From the NCBI GenBank assembly GCA_002433075.1, contig DJHM01000055.1:7142-71141 (forward strand): DNA of 64,000 bases, given 5' to 3'. A program made the translations under genes and the position numbers. The DNA comes from Latescibacteria bacterium UBA6620 (lineage in GTDB: Bacteria; Latescibacterota; UBA2968). The notes under the pieces are model-generated. The model saw only the letters and a program-made list of their open reading frames with translations, was not told the origin of the DNA and made no database searches. Below are positions 9,104-16,423 of the stretch, in pieces. Position 1 is the first letter of the stretch, and each line of letters begins with the position of its first letter.

Positions 9104-9987
9104 CACGCGGCTCTTCCGTGACGGGTCTGGAACGTCTGGATGTGCCGGACGAAGATCGTGGACAGGGCGATGACGATCACGAGGACTACCATCGCGTAAG
9201 CAGAACCCTGTCCCATCTTGTAGTTTCTGAAGATGACCTGATACAGCAGTGCGCTGAGCGTCTGGGTCGCTTCGTCGTTCGGGCCGGTCACGGCCATGAC
9301 CTGGTCGAAGAGTTTCAGGGCGTCGGTGGTTCTGAATAAGGCAGCCAGGGCCACAAGCGGGAACGAGAGAGGAAGGGTAATTCGGCGAAAGACGGTCCAG
9401 CGGGATGCCCGGTCGATCTGGGCGGCCTCGTAGAGGTGCCCGGGAATGGCGTTCAGACCTGCCAGCGAGATGAGCATCGCGAAGGGGGTCCACATCCAGA
9501 CGTCGATCAGGAGGAGGGAGTAGAGCTTCAAATCAGGGTCGGTCAGCCACTGCGGCTGCCCCGCTCCGAGAGCGCCGAGGATCTGGTTGAGGATTCCGTA
9601 GTTGCCGTTCAGGATGACGTTCCAGTAGAGTCCCACGACGGCGGGGGAGAGCATCATGGGGACGAGCAGCACGGCCAGCATCACCGACTTCCCGCGGAAA
9701 GGGGCTCGGAAGCAGAGGGCGAGGGCGTAGCCCAGGCTGACTTCGATGGCGACCGCCAGACAAACGAAAGTGGCCGTAGTACGCATCGCGGTGGCGAAAC
9801 GAGGCGTCGAGAAAACCGTGGAGTAGTTCGCGGTTCCGACGAACGTGGCTGCGCCTCCGCTCAGTTCTGCGTTCGTGAAACTGAGGAACAGGCTGTAAAA
9901 CAGAGGGAAGATATTCAGCGCGATGAGAAGAAGGAGAGCGGGACCGACGAAGGCGTATTTGAGATGGTCGTTTTCGTGTGGGATCAA
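9103..9987 (-). CDS. ABC transporter permease, MalF/UgpA-like
   Basis: The first gene of the importer operon encodes an approximately 294-residue permease with six helices; the first (KYAFVGPALLLLIALNIFP) follows a short polar start. The EAA loop reads YEAAQIDRASRWTVFRRITL, the signature of MalF/UgpA-type subunits. The start is uncertain: I use TTG 9987, just before the first helix, since an ATG at 10167 would lie upstream of the promoter found here. The operon has no solute-binding gene next to it. Likely substrates from the family are sugars, glycerol phosphate or polyols. Confidence 0.85.
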   Translation of the reverse strand: MIPHENDHLKYAFVGPALLLLIALNIFPLFYSLFLSFTNAELSGGAATFVGTANYSTVFSTPRFATAMRTTATFVCLAVAIEVSLGYALALCFRAPFRGKSVMLAVLLVPMMLSPAVVGLYWNVILNGNYGILNQILGALGAGQPQWLTDPDLKLYSLLLIDVWMWTPFAMLISLAGLNAIPGHLYEAAQIDRASRWTVFRRITLPLSFPLVALAALFRTTDALKLFDQVMAVTGPNDEATQTLSALLYQVIFRNYKMGQGSAYAMVVLVIVIALSTIFVRHIQTFQTRHGRAA

Positions 9988-10063
9988 GGTCGAGTTCCAA
10001 CAATCACTTTGGGGCCATCCGTACTTCCCGTCTCGGCCGAGCACATCATTTCTTGCGGCGCGA

Positions 10064-10092
10064 ATGATAGCGCCCTCTCCATAGGCTGTCAA
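10064..10092 (-). promoter_or_regulatory. Sigma-70-type promoter for ABC importer operon
   Basis: On the minus strand TTGACA (10092-10087) is followed after 17 bases by TATCAT (10069-10064). This is close to consensus and lies about 75 bases before the proposed permease start at 9987. It supports treating the frame upstream of the promoter as non-coding. Confidence 0.7.
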
Positions 10093-10115
10093 CGTATGCA
10101 CTCGAACCGTTGACA
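10087..10115. promoter_or_regulatory. Perfect 8-bp inverted repeat between divergent promoters, candidate operator
   Basis: TGTCAACG (10087-10094) and CGTTGACA (10108-10115) are perfect inverted arms separated by 13 bases. Each arm contains the TTGACA -35 box of one of the two divergent promoters. The arms could simply be two -35 hexamers, but the extra matching CG pair makes a dimeric repressor site possible; binding there would control transporter and dehydrogenase together. Confidence 0.45.
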
Positions 10116-10137
10116 CGTTTCTATCACGTTGTTTATT
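10110..10137 (+). promoter_or_regulatory. Sigma-70-type promoter for hydroxyacid dehydrogenase
   Basis: TTGACA (10110-10115) is followed after 16 bases by TTTATT (10132-10137), four of six matches to the -10 consensus. Transcription would begin near 10144, which rules out the upstream in-frame TTG at 10110 and supports the GTG start at 10179 with its AAAGGAG ribosome-binding site. Confidence 0.6.
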
Positions 10138-10178
10138 GGGAAAATGGTCAACCTGGGTCCGTTTCAAAGGAGCGATTT

Positions 10179-11141
10179 GTGTCTGTGAAAATGGTCCTTC
10201 GTCCTTCCCTCGACGATCACGTGATTGAGGCCATCCTGGGCCTTGACGTCGATGTCGTCGTGCCCGAATCCGATGACGAGGCCGTTGCCGCGATCGGGGA
10301 TGCCGACTGCTTTTATGGCAGGATCACGCCCGCTCTGCTTCAGGCGGGGCGAAACCTGCGCTGGATTCAGGCAACCAGCGCCGGGCTCGACAATTACTTC
10401 TTCTCCGAGTTGCGATCAAGCGACGTCGTCATGACGAACCTCCGCGGGATCTACAGCGACGTGATCGCCGATCACGTGTTCGCGTTCGTGCTGATGTTCG
10501 CCCGCGGGATGCACGTCTACCACGCGCATCGCCTGGAGGGTCGCTGGCAGAAGGGGGCGCCAGTGATCCATCTGGGCGGCACCACGGTGGGCGTGATCGG
10601 TCTCGGGGGTATCGGTCTGGAGGTCTGCAAACGGGCTCACGCCTTCGACATGCGGGTTGTGGGGGTCGATCCGGCGCCGAAAGACGAACCCGACTACGTG
10701 GAGAAGATCTACGACCCGTCCGGGCTGGAGGACATGCTCAAGACCTCGGACTTTGTGGTCATCTGTGTGCCGCACACGGGAGAGACGGAATACATGATGG
10801 ATGAACGTGCGATTTTTCAGATGAAGCGAGGTGCCGTGTTGGTCAACATCGGCAGAGGGAAGGTCGTGGATCTGTCATCGCTGGCCGATGCGCTGGAGGC
10901 GCAACATCTCCAGGGGGCCGCGCTGGATGTGTTCGAGGAAGAACCTCTGCCGGCTGATCATCGGTTATGGTCGATGGAACAATGTCTTATCACCCCACAC
11001 GTGGCCGGAACGTCACCCCAGATCCAGAGTCGTAGGGAAACTGTGATCATCGAGAATGTTCGTCGGTTCTGTTCAGGAGATCCGTTGCTGAACGTCGTGG
11101 ACAAACCGAAAGGCTACGTCGTGGAGCGGAATCCCTCTTGA
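10179..11141 (+). CDS. D-isomer-specific 2-hydroxyacid dehydrogenase
   Basis: A 320-residue NAD-dependent dehydrogenase. The nucleotide-binding motif is VGVIGLGGIGLEVCKRAHAFD with an acidic VVGVDPAP after strand 2; the catalytic Arg lies in NIGRGKVVD, the Glu in LDVFEEEPLP and the His in LITPHVAG, so the active-site triad is complete. The GTG at 10179 has AAAGGAG seven bases upstream and follows the promoter at 10110-10137. These enzymes interconvert 2-oxo acids and D-2-hydroxy acids, for example glyoxylate/glycolate or hydroxypyruvate/glycerate. It is divergent from the importer operon and may share its regulation. A related gene sits at 61589. Confidence 0.9.
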   Translation: MSVKMVLRPSLDDHVIEAILGLDVDVVVPESDDEAVAAIGDADCFYGRITPALLQAGRNLRWIQATSAGLDNYFFSELRSSDVVMTNLRGIYSDVIADHVFAFVLMFARGMHVYHAHRLEGRWQKGAPVIHLGGTTVGVIGLGGIGLEVCKRAHAFDMRVVGVDPAPKDEPDYVEKIYDPSGLEDMLKTSDFVVICVPHTGETEYMMDERAIFQMKRGAVLVNIGRGKVVDLSSLADALEAQHLQGAALDVFEEEPLPADHRLWSMEQCLITPHVAGTSPQIQSRRETVIIENVRRFCSGDPLLNVVDKPKGYVVERNPS

Positions 11142-11174
11142 GCCAGGATAGCTTCGGAGGACGCCGAATCCACC

Positions 11175-11453
11175 TCAGGATTCGGAATCGGGCAAGGACA
11201 CCCGGATTTTTGCCTGGAGTTCTGTGATCTGCTGTTCGTAACCCAGCGCTTCCTCTTCGAGCTTTGTGGCGCGGTCCTCGGCTTCTTTTCGTGCGTGCTC
11301 GGACTCGCGTATCTGTTCTTCCACGCGATCGACATCCGAACGCGTCTGTTCGATCTTCGCCTTGTTTTCGCGATAGTTCTGGACAAAGGCAAGCACGATC
11401 AGCGCGAGGTAAGCGGTCGAGCCGACCATGATGCCGACGAAACCCCAGTCCAC
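11175..11453 (-). CDS. Single-pass membrane protein with coiled coil
   Basis: About 92 residues: a short N-terminus, one transmembrane helix (GFVGIMVGSTAYLALIVLAF) and then about 55 residues of charged heptad-like sequence (from ENKAKIEQTRSDVDRVEEQI onward) typical of a coiled coil. I use the GTG at 11453 because it directly precedes the helix; an in-frame TTG at 11558 would add 35 unconvincing residues overlapping the upstream gene. The layout recalls FtsB/FtsL-like or scaffold proteins but no family can be named. It lies between the dehydrogenase, which converges on it, and another small unknown gene. Confidence 0.55.
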   Translation of the reverse strand: MDWGFVGIMVGSTAYLALIVLAFVQNYRENKAKIEQTRSDVDRVEEQIRESEHARKEAEDRATKLEEEALGYEQQITELQAKIRVSLPDSES

Positions 11454-11523
11454 TCGGATCCACCCATCTGGGGAAGTGGGGATCACACAGGCGAATCCCG
11501 GCTTTGATGCGGCTGGAACTACC

Positions 11524-11814
11524 CTATCTGCGACTCTCCTGCCTCCGGCGCAGGCCAAGAACGCGTTCGAACTCTGCCGAAAGACTCTCCCCTTCGCGGG
11601 AGAAAGCCAGCATCACATCGTGGGCCATGACCATCATCGTGCCCCGGACCGGGTCCGGGTATCGGCAGAAACTGTGCTTCGTATCTTCGCCTGTGATACA
11701 GCATCTTGTTTCGATCGGGTACTCTCGGTCGGAGTCGATGAAATTCCCGCCTGACGGTTCGTCCGCAACCGCTTCCTGATCGTAGTCCTTATCGAATCCC
11801 TTGTAGTCTGCCAT
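11524..11814 (-). CDS. Hypothetical small protein
   Basis: A 96-residue, mostly acidic, soluble protein. The segment RCCITGEDTKHSFC holds three cysteines and a histidine that could form a metal site, and the C-terminus is Arg-rich. AGGA lies just before two adjacent ATG codons (11817 and 11814); the second has the better spacing. About 80 bases of AT-richer sequence separate it from the polysaccharide transferase downstream. I do not recognise the family. Confidence 0.5.
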   Translation of the reverse strand: MADYKGFDKDYDQEAVADEPSGGNFIDSDREYPIETRCCITGEDTKHSFCRYPDPVRGTMMVMAHDVMLAFSREGESLSAEFERVLGLRRRQESRR

Positions 11815-11898
11815 CATTTCCTCGGTCTGAGTGGTTCGTGTCGTTCTGAGACCTTAAATACTAAGAGAAACACGATTTTTGTAAAGAAGAATGCGGTT

Positions 11899-13050
11899 TT
11901 AGGCACCCTCAAGACGGGTGGGTGCCACCGGGTTCGCCTTCTGAGTCCGCGACCCCCTCAGTTCGGCCAGTCTCTCATACCGGTTTTGCACGAAGACCAT
12001 CAACAATCCGATCAGGGCGAACACGATGCCGACCTGGGGAATCGAGAAGAAGGCGTCGATTCCCCAGGCGTGTTTGAGCACAAGCGCCTCCAGACCGAGC
12101 CAGATGCTGACGAGGTAAATGACCAGCACGGCCTTTCGGTTCCCGATGCCGAGATCCGACAATCGGTGGTGGAAGTGATCGCGACCCGTATACCGTAGCC
12201 ATTGGCCGAAGGAACGCACCTTGCCGGTTCCTACCCGTACGATCGTCGTCTGTGTGGTGTCGAAGATGGGAACACCCAGGATCAGAATCGGCAAGGCCAG
12301 ACCGACGAGGTTGTCGGTGCCCCAGTCCCCCAGGATGCCGATGCCAGCCAGGGTAAATCCAAGAAGATTGCTTCCTCCATCCCCAAGGAAGATTCGTGCG
12401 GGGGTGAGTCGTCTGAAGTTGAATGGAAGGAAGCCGAGGCAACTGCCCGCCAGAGCGAGAGACAGGAGCATCATGAAGCTCTGATCGGTCTGAAGCGCGA
12501 CCAACCCGAAAAAGAGGGCGTTCATCCTGGCCGAGCCGCAGGCCAGTCCGTCCATCTCGTCGAGGAAATTGAGGGCGTTCGTGATGCCGGCGACCCAGAT
12601 GATCGTGATGAGGATCTCGCCCAGGTCGCCCCACCACGTTTCGGGGAGGAAGGAAAGCACCACGCCATACTTGATCAGGATGCCGACGGCCAGGAGTTGA
12701 GCGACCAACCGGATTCGAGCGGTTAATCCCCAGATGTCGTCCAGAACGCCGATCACGAAAACGAGGGTCCCACCCAACGCGACGGCTTTGAGTTCGACCG
12801 AGAAGTTGAGGATGCCCCGGCCGAGGACCATGACGAACGCATACCCGAGGAAGATGGCCCCGCCACCCATCAGAGGCGTGGGAGATTCGTGCGTTTTGCA
12901 CCCCCCGGGGTCATCGATGGCCCCGATCCGGACCGCGACGGCGTGCACGACGGGGACCAGCGTGAACATCAAGGCGGTGGCCATGATCCCGACATACGCC
13001 CAGAGCAGCTCGTGGTCCTGGAACAGCGCCTTCACATCCGCTACGAGCAT
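11899..13050 (-). CDS. WecA/MraY-family undecaprenyl-phosphate glycosyl-1-phosphate transferase
   Basis: A 383-residue polytopic membrane enzyme (10-11 helices) with all landmark motifs: GVLDDIWGL (Asp-Asp pair), NALNFLDEMDGLACG (NxxNxxDGxDGL-type), FLGDGGSN, and the cytoplasmic HxHH-type GRDHFHHRL. It would transfer a sugar phosphate, usually GlcNAc-1-P, from UDP-sugar to undecaprenyl phosphate at the inner membrane, starting a surface polysaccharide. It heads the polysaccharide region; a GT4 transferase and a truncated WbqC-like gene lie upstream on the same strand. Confidence 0.92.
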   Translation of the reverse strand: MLVADVKALFQDHELLWAYVGIMATALMFTLVPVVHAVAVRIGAIDDPGGCKTHESPTPLMGGGAIFLGYAFVMVLGRGILNFSVELKAVALGGTLVFVIGVLDDIWGLTARIRLVAQLLAVGILIKYGVVLSFLPETWWGDLGEILITIIWVAGITNALNFLDEMDGLACGSARMNALFFGLVALQTDQSFMMLLSLALAGSCLGFLPFNFRRLTPARIFLGDGGSNLLGFTLAGIGILGDWGTDNLVGLALPILILGVPIFDTTQTTIVRVGTGKVRSFGQWLRYTGRDHFHHRLSDLGIGNRKAVLVIYLVSIWLGLEALVLKHAWGIDAFFSIPQVGIVFALIGLLMVFVQNRYERLAELRGSRTQKANPVAPTRLEGA

Positions 13051-13086
13051 CGCAAGGATGACGAGCGCACCGAGGCCCTGGAAGAG

Positions 13087-13446
13087 TTAGGCGCGCCGGC
13101 TCACGGGGGTGCTTGGGCGAGCGGGAGGGTGTAGGAAGCGGAGGCTTTGAAAGGGGTCAACGGCATATGTAGATGATGTGTGGATATGGGAGCATGCGAC
13201 TCGATGCTTATGTCGCCAGTTCACATCCTCGTTGATCGTGACTTCTCGAATCAGCTGGGGGAACCGATACCGAACGGGTACGCTGATCCACTGCCAGCCT
13301 TGGGAAGTCTTGATCTTGTTGCGATTTTGGAATTCGTTCTTCTTGAACTGGACCGAATCCAGCAGTACGAAAACGTCAGACTGGATCATCTTGTCGAAAT
13401 AGCCGAGCCAGAGCGCATACTGGGGCTGGTGAACGCTGACGATCAA
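13087..13446 (-). pseudogene. WbqC-like protein, C-terminally truncated
   Basis: The first roughly 90 residues match the start of WbqC-type proteins (MIVSVHQPQYALWLGYFDK, VLLDSVQFKKNEFQNRNKIK, QWISVPVRY, WRHKH), but the protein stops at 119 residues where the family runs to about 230, and the last 25 residues look unrelated. WbqC proteins are found in O-antigen and capsule loci with an uncertain role. The start overlaps the stop of the upstream glycosyltransferase (ATGA). The loss of the C-terminal half probably came from a deletion joining it to sequence before the transferase at 13050. Confidence 0.7.
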
Positions 13447-14612
13447 GACCGAGCCTTCCCGAGTCCAGCGTAGAGCGCCTCGGTATTTCTGACCGTACTT
13501 TCGATGGAAAACAGGTTCACCGCCCGCCGGCGCCCGGCATCTCCCATTCTTAAACGAAGCCCCGAGTCTCGGGCAAATGCGATCATCGCGTCAGCCATGT
13601 CGTCTCGCGCCCGTGCGGTGACCAGGGTCCCTGTGATCCCGTCATCGACGACTTCCGGTACACCCCCGACAGAGGTGGCGACAACGGGGAGGGACTTGGC
13701 CATGGCTTCCACGAGGACGAGTCCCAGGCCTTCGTTCAACGAGGAGAGAACGAAGACGTCGCACGCGTCGAGGATGTCGTCGACGTCGTCCCTCCAGCCC
13801 AGGAATTCCACGAGCGACTGAAGACCCAGAGCGTCCCGCTGAGCCTCCAATCGAGATCTCAGCTCACCCTCACCCACGATCAGGAGCCGCACGGGTTGCT
13901 GGGGCGCCTTTTCGGTCACGAGTCGAGTGGCTTCCAGCAGATCTTCGTACCCCTTGACGGGGACAAGGCGGCCGACGGTGACGAAGACAACGGTCTCATC
14001 CGAGAAACTCAGTCGGCCTCTGGCGGCTTCACGGCGATCCGGGTGCGTATTGAAACGTTCGACGTCGATCCCGTTGTAGATGTGCGTGTACTGGCGCCTT
14101 CTTCCCACGCCTGCGTGAAGGAGCTGGTCGATCTCCTTCCGTGTTAGACACGCGATGCTGTGAGAGATGAGAGCACAAAGACGCTCGAGCGTGGCGAAGA
14201 ATCTGGCGACGAAAGGGGAGAAGTAGCCGTGAAGCACGGTGCCGTGCGGGGAATGCACGATGGTACGAACACCAGCCGCGGCTGCCGCCAACCGCCCGAG
14301 GAATCCGGCTTTGGAAGTGTGTGTGTGAACAATGTCGTATCGTCCGCGACGGATAATCCGGAACAGATGTAGCGTAGCGATCAAGTCACGGACAGGATGA
14401 AGGTCTCTCTGCATGTGGGGGACAAAATGGAACGGAACGGGGACCGATTGACCTGCCTCGAGAAGATCCAGGGAGGGATCTTGCGTACGGCCTGCGGCAA
14501 GATGGAATTCGAAACGAGATCGATCGTAACGACGCAGGATCTCCAGGAGCGCCATGGGGGCTCCCCCACGTTCCAGGCGCGTGATGATGTTCAGGACCCG
14601 TAGCTTGCGCAA
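13443..14612 (-). CDS. Glycosyltransferase family 4
   Basis: A 389-residue GT-B enzyme. The N-terminal acceptor domain begins RVLNIITRLERGGAPMALLEI; the donor domain carries VTVGRLVPVKGYEDLLEA and the EX7E-type element in LSSLNEGLGLVLVEAMAKSLPVVAT. I use the TTG at 14612, preceded by GAGG at five bases; the longer frame from 14732 adds an implausible Arg-rich leader. It would add a sugar from a nucleotide-sugar donor to a lipid-linked glycan at the cytoplasmic membrane face. It overlaps the PHP-type gene upstream by about 20 bases and the WbqC-like gene by four. Confidence 0.9.
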   Translation of the reverse strand: MRKLRVLNIITRLERGGAPMALLEILRRYDRSRFEFHLAAGRTQDPSLDLLEAGQSVPVPFHFVPHMQRDLHPVRDLIATLHLFRIIRRGRYDIVHTHTSKAGFLGRLAAAAAGVRTIVHSPHGTVLHGYFSPFVARFFATLERLCALISHSIACLTRKEIDQLLHAGVGRRRQYTHIYNGIDVERFNTHPDRREAARGRLSFSDETVVFVTVGRLVPVKGYEDLLEATRLVTEKAPQQPVRLLIVGEGELRSRLEAQRDALGLQSLVEFLGWRDDVDDILDACDVFVLSSLNEGLGLVLVEAMAKSLPVVATSVGGVPEVVDDGITGTLVTARARDDMADAMIAFARDSGLRLRMGDAGRRRAVNLFSIESTVRNTEALYAGLGKARS

Positions 14613-15475
14613 GCCAACCTCGCCCGACGGTCTGCGAAAATAGGATTCGTGAGGACGCCGGATTGCTTCGGGGCGTGGACGTCTACCCGATAGACGTGAA
14701 GCCTTCCGGGAGGAAGATCCTCGTCCGTCCATTCGATTGCGACGGAGCCTGTACCCTTCACTTCACGTACGGAGCGGCCGTTCTTGATCACGTTCACAGA
14801 AAGTGTTGATTCGGCCACTGGTCCGGAAAGCGATACCTCAACGTGGAGTGTGACCGGGGTTCCTGACTGAAGGGTCTGACCCATGTAGGCAGTCTGTTCG
14901 CCGTTGGCTGAGCGGAGTTCGTAGGCGTCGAGCGACACGTGAGGGCCGTTCGGGCCGGCTGTTGCGTAGATCCTTCCCGACTCCAGCGCCCGCAATGCGT
15001 CTTCACGGGTAAAGGACTCGAGCAGGAAAACCGTCTGACTCAGTTCGGGGGAGAAGTGATCACCTTCGACGTCACCTTCTGCAATGGCCCAGACAGGATG
15101 GTCCCGGATTCCAGTCGCATACTGCTCGAGAACACGATCCCAGATCCCGCCCGGAGGAATGATGAATTCCATTCCCTCATAGAAGGCACTGAACCCGGTG
15201 TAGAGCAGGCCGTTGTGATACGCCTCTGTCTGCATCCGCACCTTGAGTGGAGGCTTGGAGATGATGCGGTTGACCTCGATCTCGGGGTGCGCCCAGAACA
15301 CGAGGCCCCCACGGTTCGTGACACGATCGATGAAGTCCTGGTAGGGGGCCGTGCCCTGATCGCCGTTGCATTGGTCGTAGGTGTAGGGAAAGTTCTGGAC
15401 CAGGAAGACGATAGCAAAGATCGTCAGCACTCGACCGGCCAGAGGCCCGATCCCTTCGTATTTTCGAACCTTCAC
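14591..15475 (-). CDS. PHP/CehA-type metallohydrolase-like protein, probably frameshifted near start
   Basis: After a hydrophobic segment (GRVLTIFAIVFLVQNFPY) come PHP-like features: VFWAHPEIEVNRI, AIAEGDVEGDH, and the ALRALESGRIYATAGP motif followed by a beta-rich C-terminal domain ending in an RVDVHAP/LTNPIF pattern, as in CehA/McbA-like proteins. Homologous-looking sequence (NVHGVYKHLLAFGLDSEG, then GFNRRIGFATLLSPWP) continues upstream to about 15630 in another frame, joining LSPWP to ALLFVAVKV by a one-base slip near 15500. The catalytic N-terminal half of the PHP domain is not visible. Its place in the polysaccharide locus suggests an envelope function, unproven. Confidence 0.6.
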   Translation of the reverse strand: MKVRKYEGIGPLAGRVLTIFAIVFLVQNFPYTYDQCNGDQGTAPYQDFIDRVTNRGGLVFWAHPEIEVNRIISKPPLKVRMQTEAYHNGLLYTGFSAFYEGMEFIIPPGGIWDRVLEQYATGIRDHPVWAIAEGDVEGDHFSPELSQTVFLLESFTREDALRALESGRIYATAGPNGPHVSLDAYELRSANGEQTAYMGQTLQSGTPVTLHVEVSLSGPVAESTLSVNVIKNGRSVREVKGTGSVAIEWTDEDLPPGRLHVYRVDVHAPKQSGVLTNPIFADRRARLACASYGS

Positions 15476-15666
15476 CGCGACGAAGAGGAGGGCTGACAGG
15501 CCAGGGGCTCAGCAAGGTGGCGAACCCAATGCGCCGGTTGAAGCCCTCCCCAATCGATGGGGTGTCGGCATAGCCTTCACTGTCGAGTCCGAAGGCCAAC
15601 AGGTGCTTGTAGACGCCATGGACATTGTAGGCCTTACAATAGGACCAACACCCGGTCCCTTCCCAA

Positions 15667-16122
15667 ATGCTCGGCCCACAGACACAGAATACGTCACCCA
15701 TCCTGCTTGCGACGATGGCAATTCTTGGCTTGCTCGCCGTCGTCATTGGCACGGCTGTGCCCAATTTTTCTGCAGTCCTCACCTTTGGCGCCGTAGCGGG
15801 CCTGATCGTGTTTATCGGAAGTTTCGCTTCCACCCGGTTCGCGCTCTTCATGTTGATTTTCGCGACGCTTCTGTCCCCCGAATTCGGGAGCCGAACCACT
15901 GGCGGCGGGGTTACGGTTCGATTGGACGACTTCCTCCTGCTGGTCATCGCTTTTTCACAGCTCACCAAAGCGGCCGTCAATCGGGACATCGGGATCTTTG
16001 TCTGGACCCCGCTCAATGGTCGTCTGCAACTATCCGCAACTGTCGCAGGAGCCATTCTCGCGCTCGGGACAGCCATCAAGCCGGTCGACATTCTGCTGCT
16101 GCTGGCCATCTCCACGGGGTAG
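15667..16122 (+). pseudogene. O-antigen ligase/polymerase-like protein, truncated
   Basis: A 151-residue frame opposite in orientation to its neighbours, with hydrophobic helices and the N-terminal pattern of O-antigen ligase/exopolysaccharide polymerases: helix, then FALFMLIFATLLSPEFG, then VRLDDFLLLVIAFSQL and WTPLN. Full-length members have about 400-450 residues and 10-12 helices, so only the first third remains. The 3' end runs tail to tail into the nucleotidyltransferase remnant on the other strand, with the junction near 16085-16125. It is most simply a deletion or rearrangement scar. Confidence 0.6.
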
Positions 16123-16423
16123 AAGTGAAAAAGATGTCATCCGCACGGACGTAGGGAATCCCGTTCCAGGAGATTGCGCCGATGTGGAGGTCGACGGCTA
16201 CTTCTGCACCTTCGATGAAGCAACTGAAGTCCCTGTGGAATGTGGATAGACTCTTCCCGAGTTCGACGAAACCCGCATTCTCGAGCACAAGCCTCACGGC
16301 CGATTGATCACTTTCCCGTATCAGGAGGTCCGGGTCCCGTTCGGAGTAGGGGGGCCTCGCGTCCAGCCCTTCGAAGTTCCTGAGGACGCAGACCCCGACC
16401 TCGTTCTGGGGGGGTAGCAGTTT
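16076..16423 (-). pseudogene. Nucleotidyltransferase-like fragment
   Basis: The frame from about 16423 to 16076 encodes VGVCVLRNFEGLDARP, the DPDLLIRESD acidic motif, VRLVLENAGFVELG and EVAVDLHIGAISW, which together resemble the N-terminal half of the nucleotidyltransferase family often found in capsule and lasso-peptide loci. No credible start precedes the core, the first in-frame GTG (16297) falls after the acidic motif, and the C-terminal part is lost where it meets the truncated polymerase. I regard it as a remnant. Confidence 0.45.

Noticed and set aside
15177..16115. Long minus-strand frame opposite the O-antigen polymerase fragment
   Set aside because: Most of it is the complement of the hydrophobic coding frame and has no motif; only a short internal stretch (about 15500-15630) looks like real PHP-type protein sequence and is noted under that gene.
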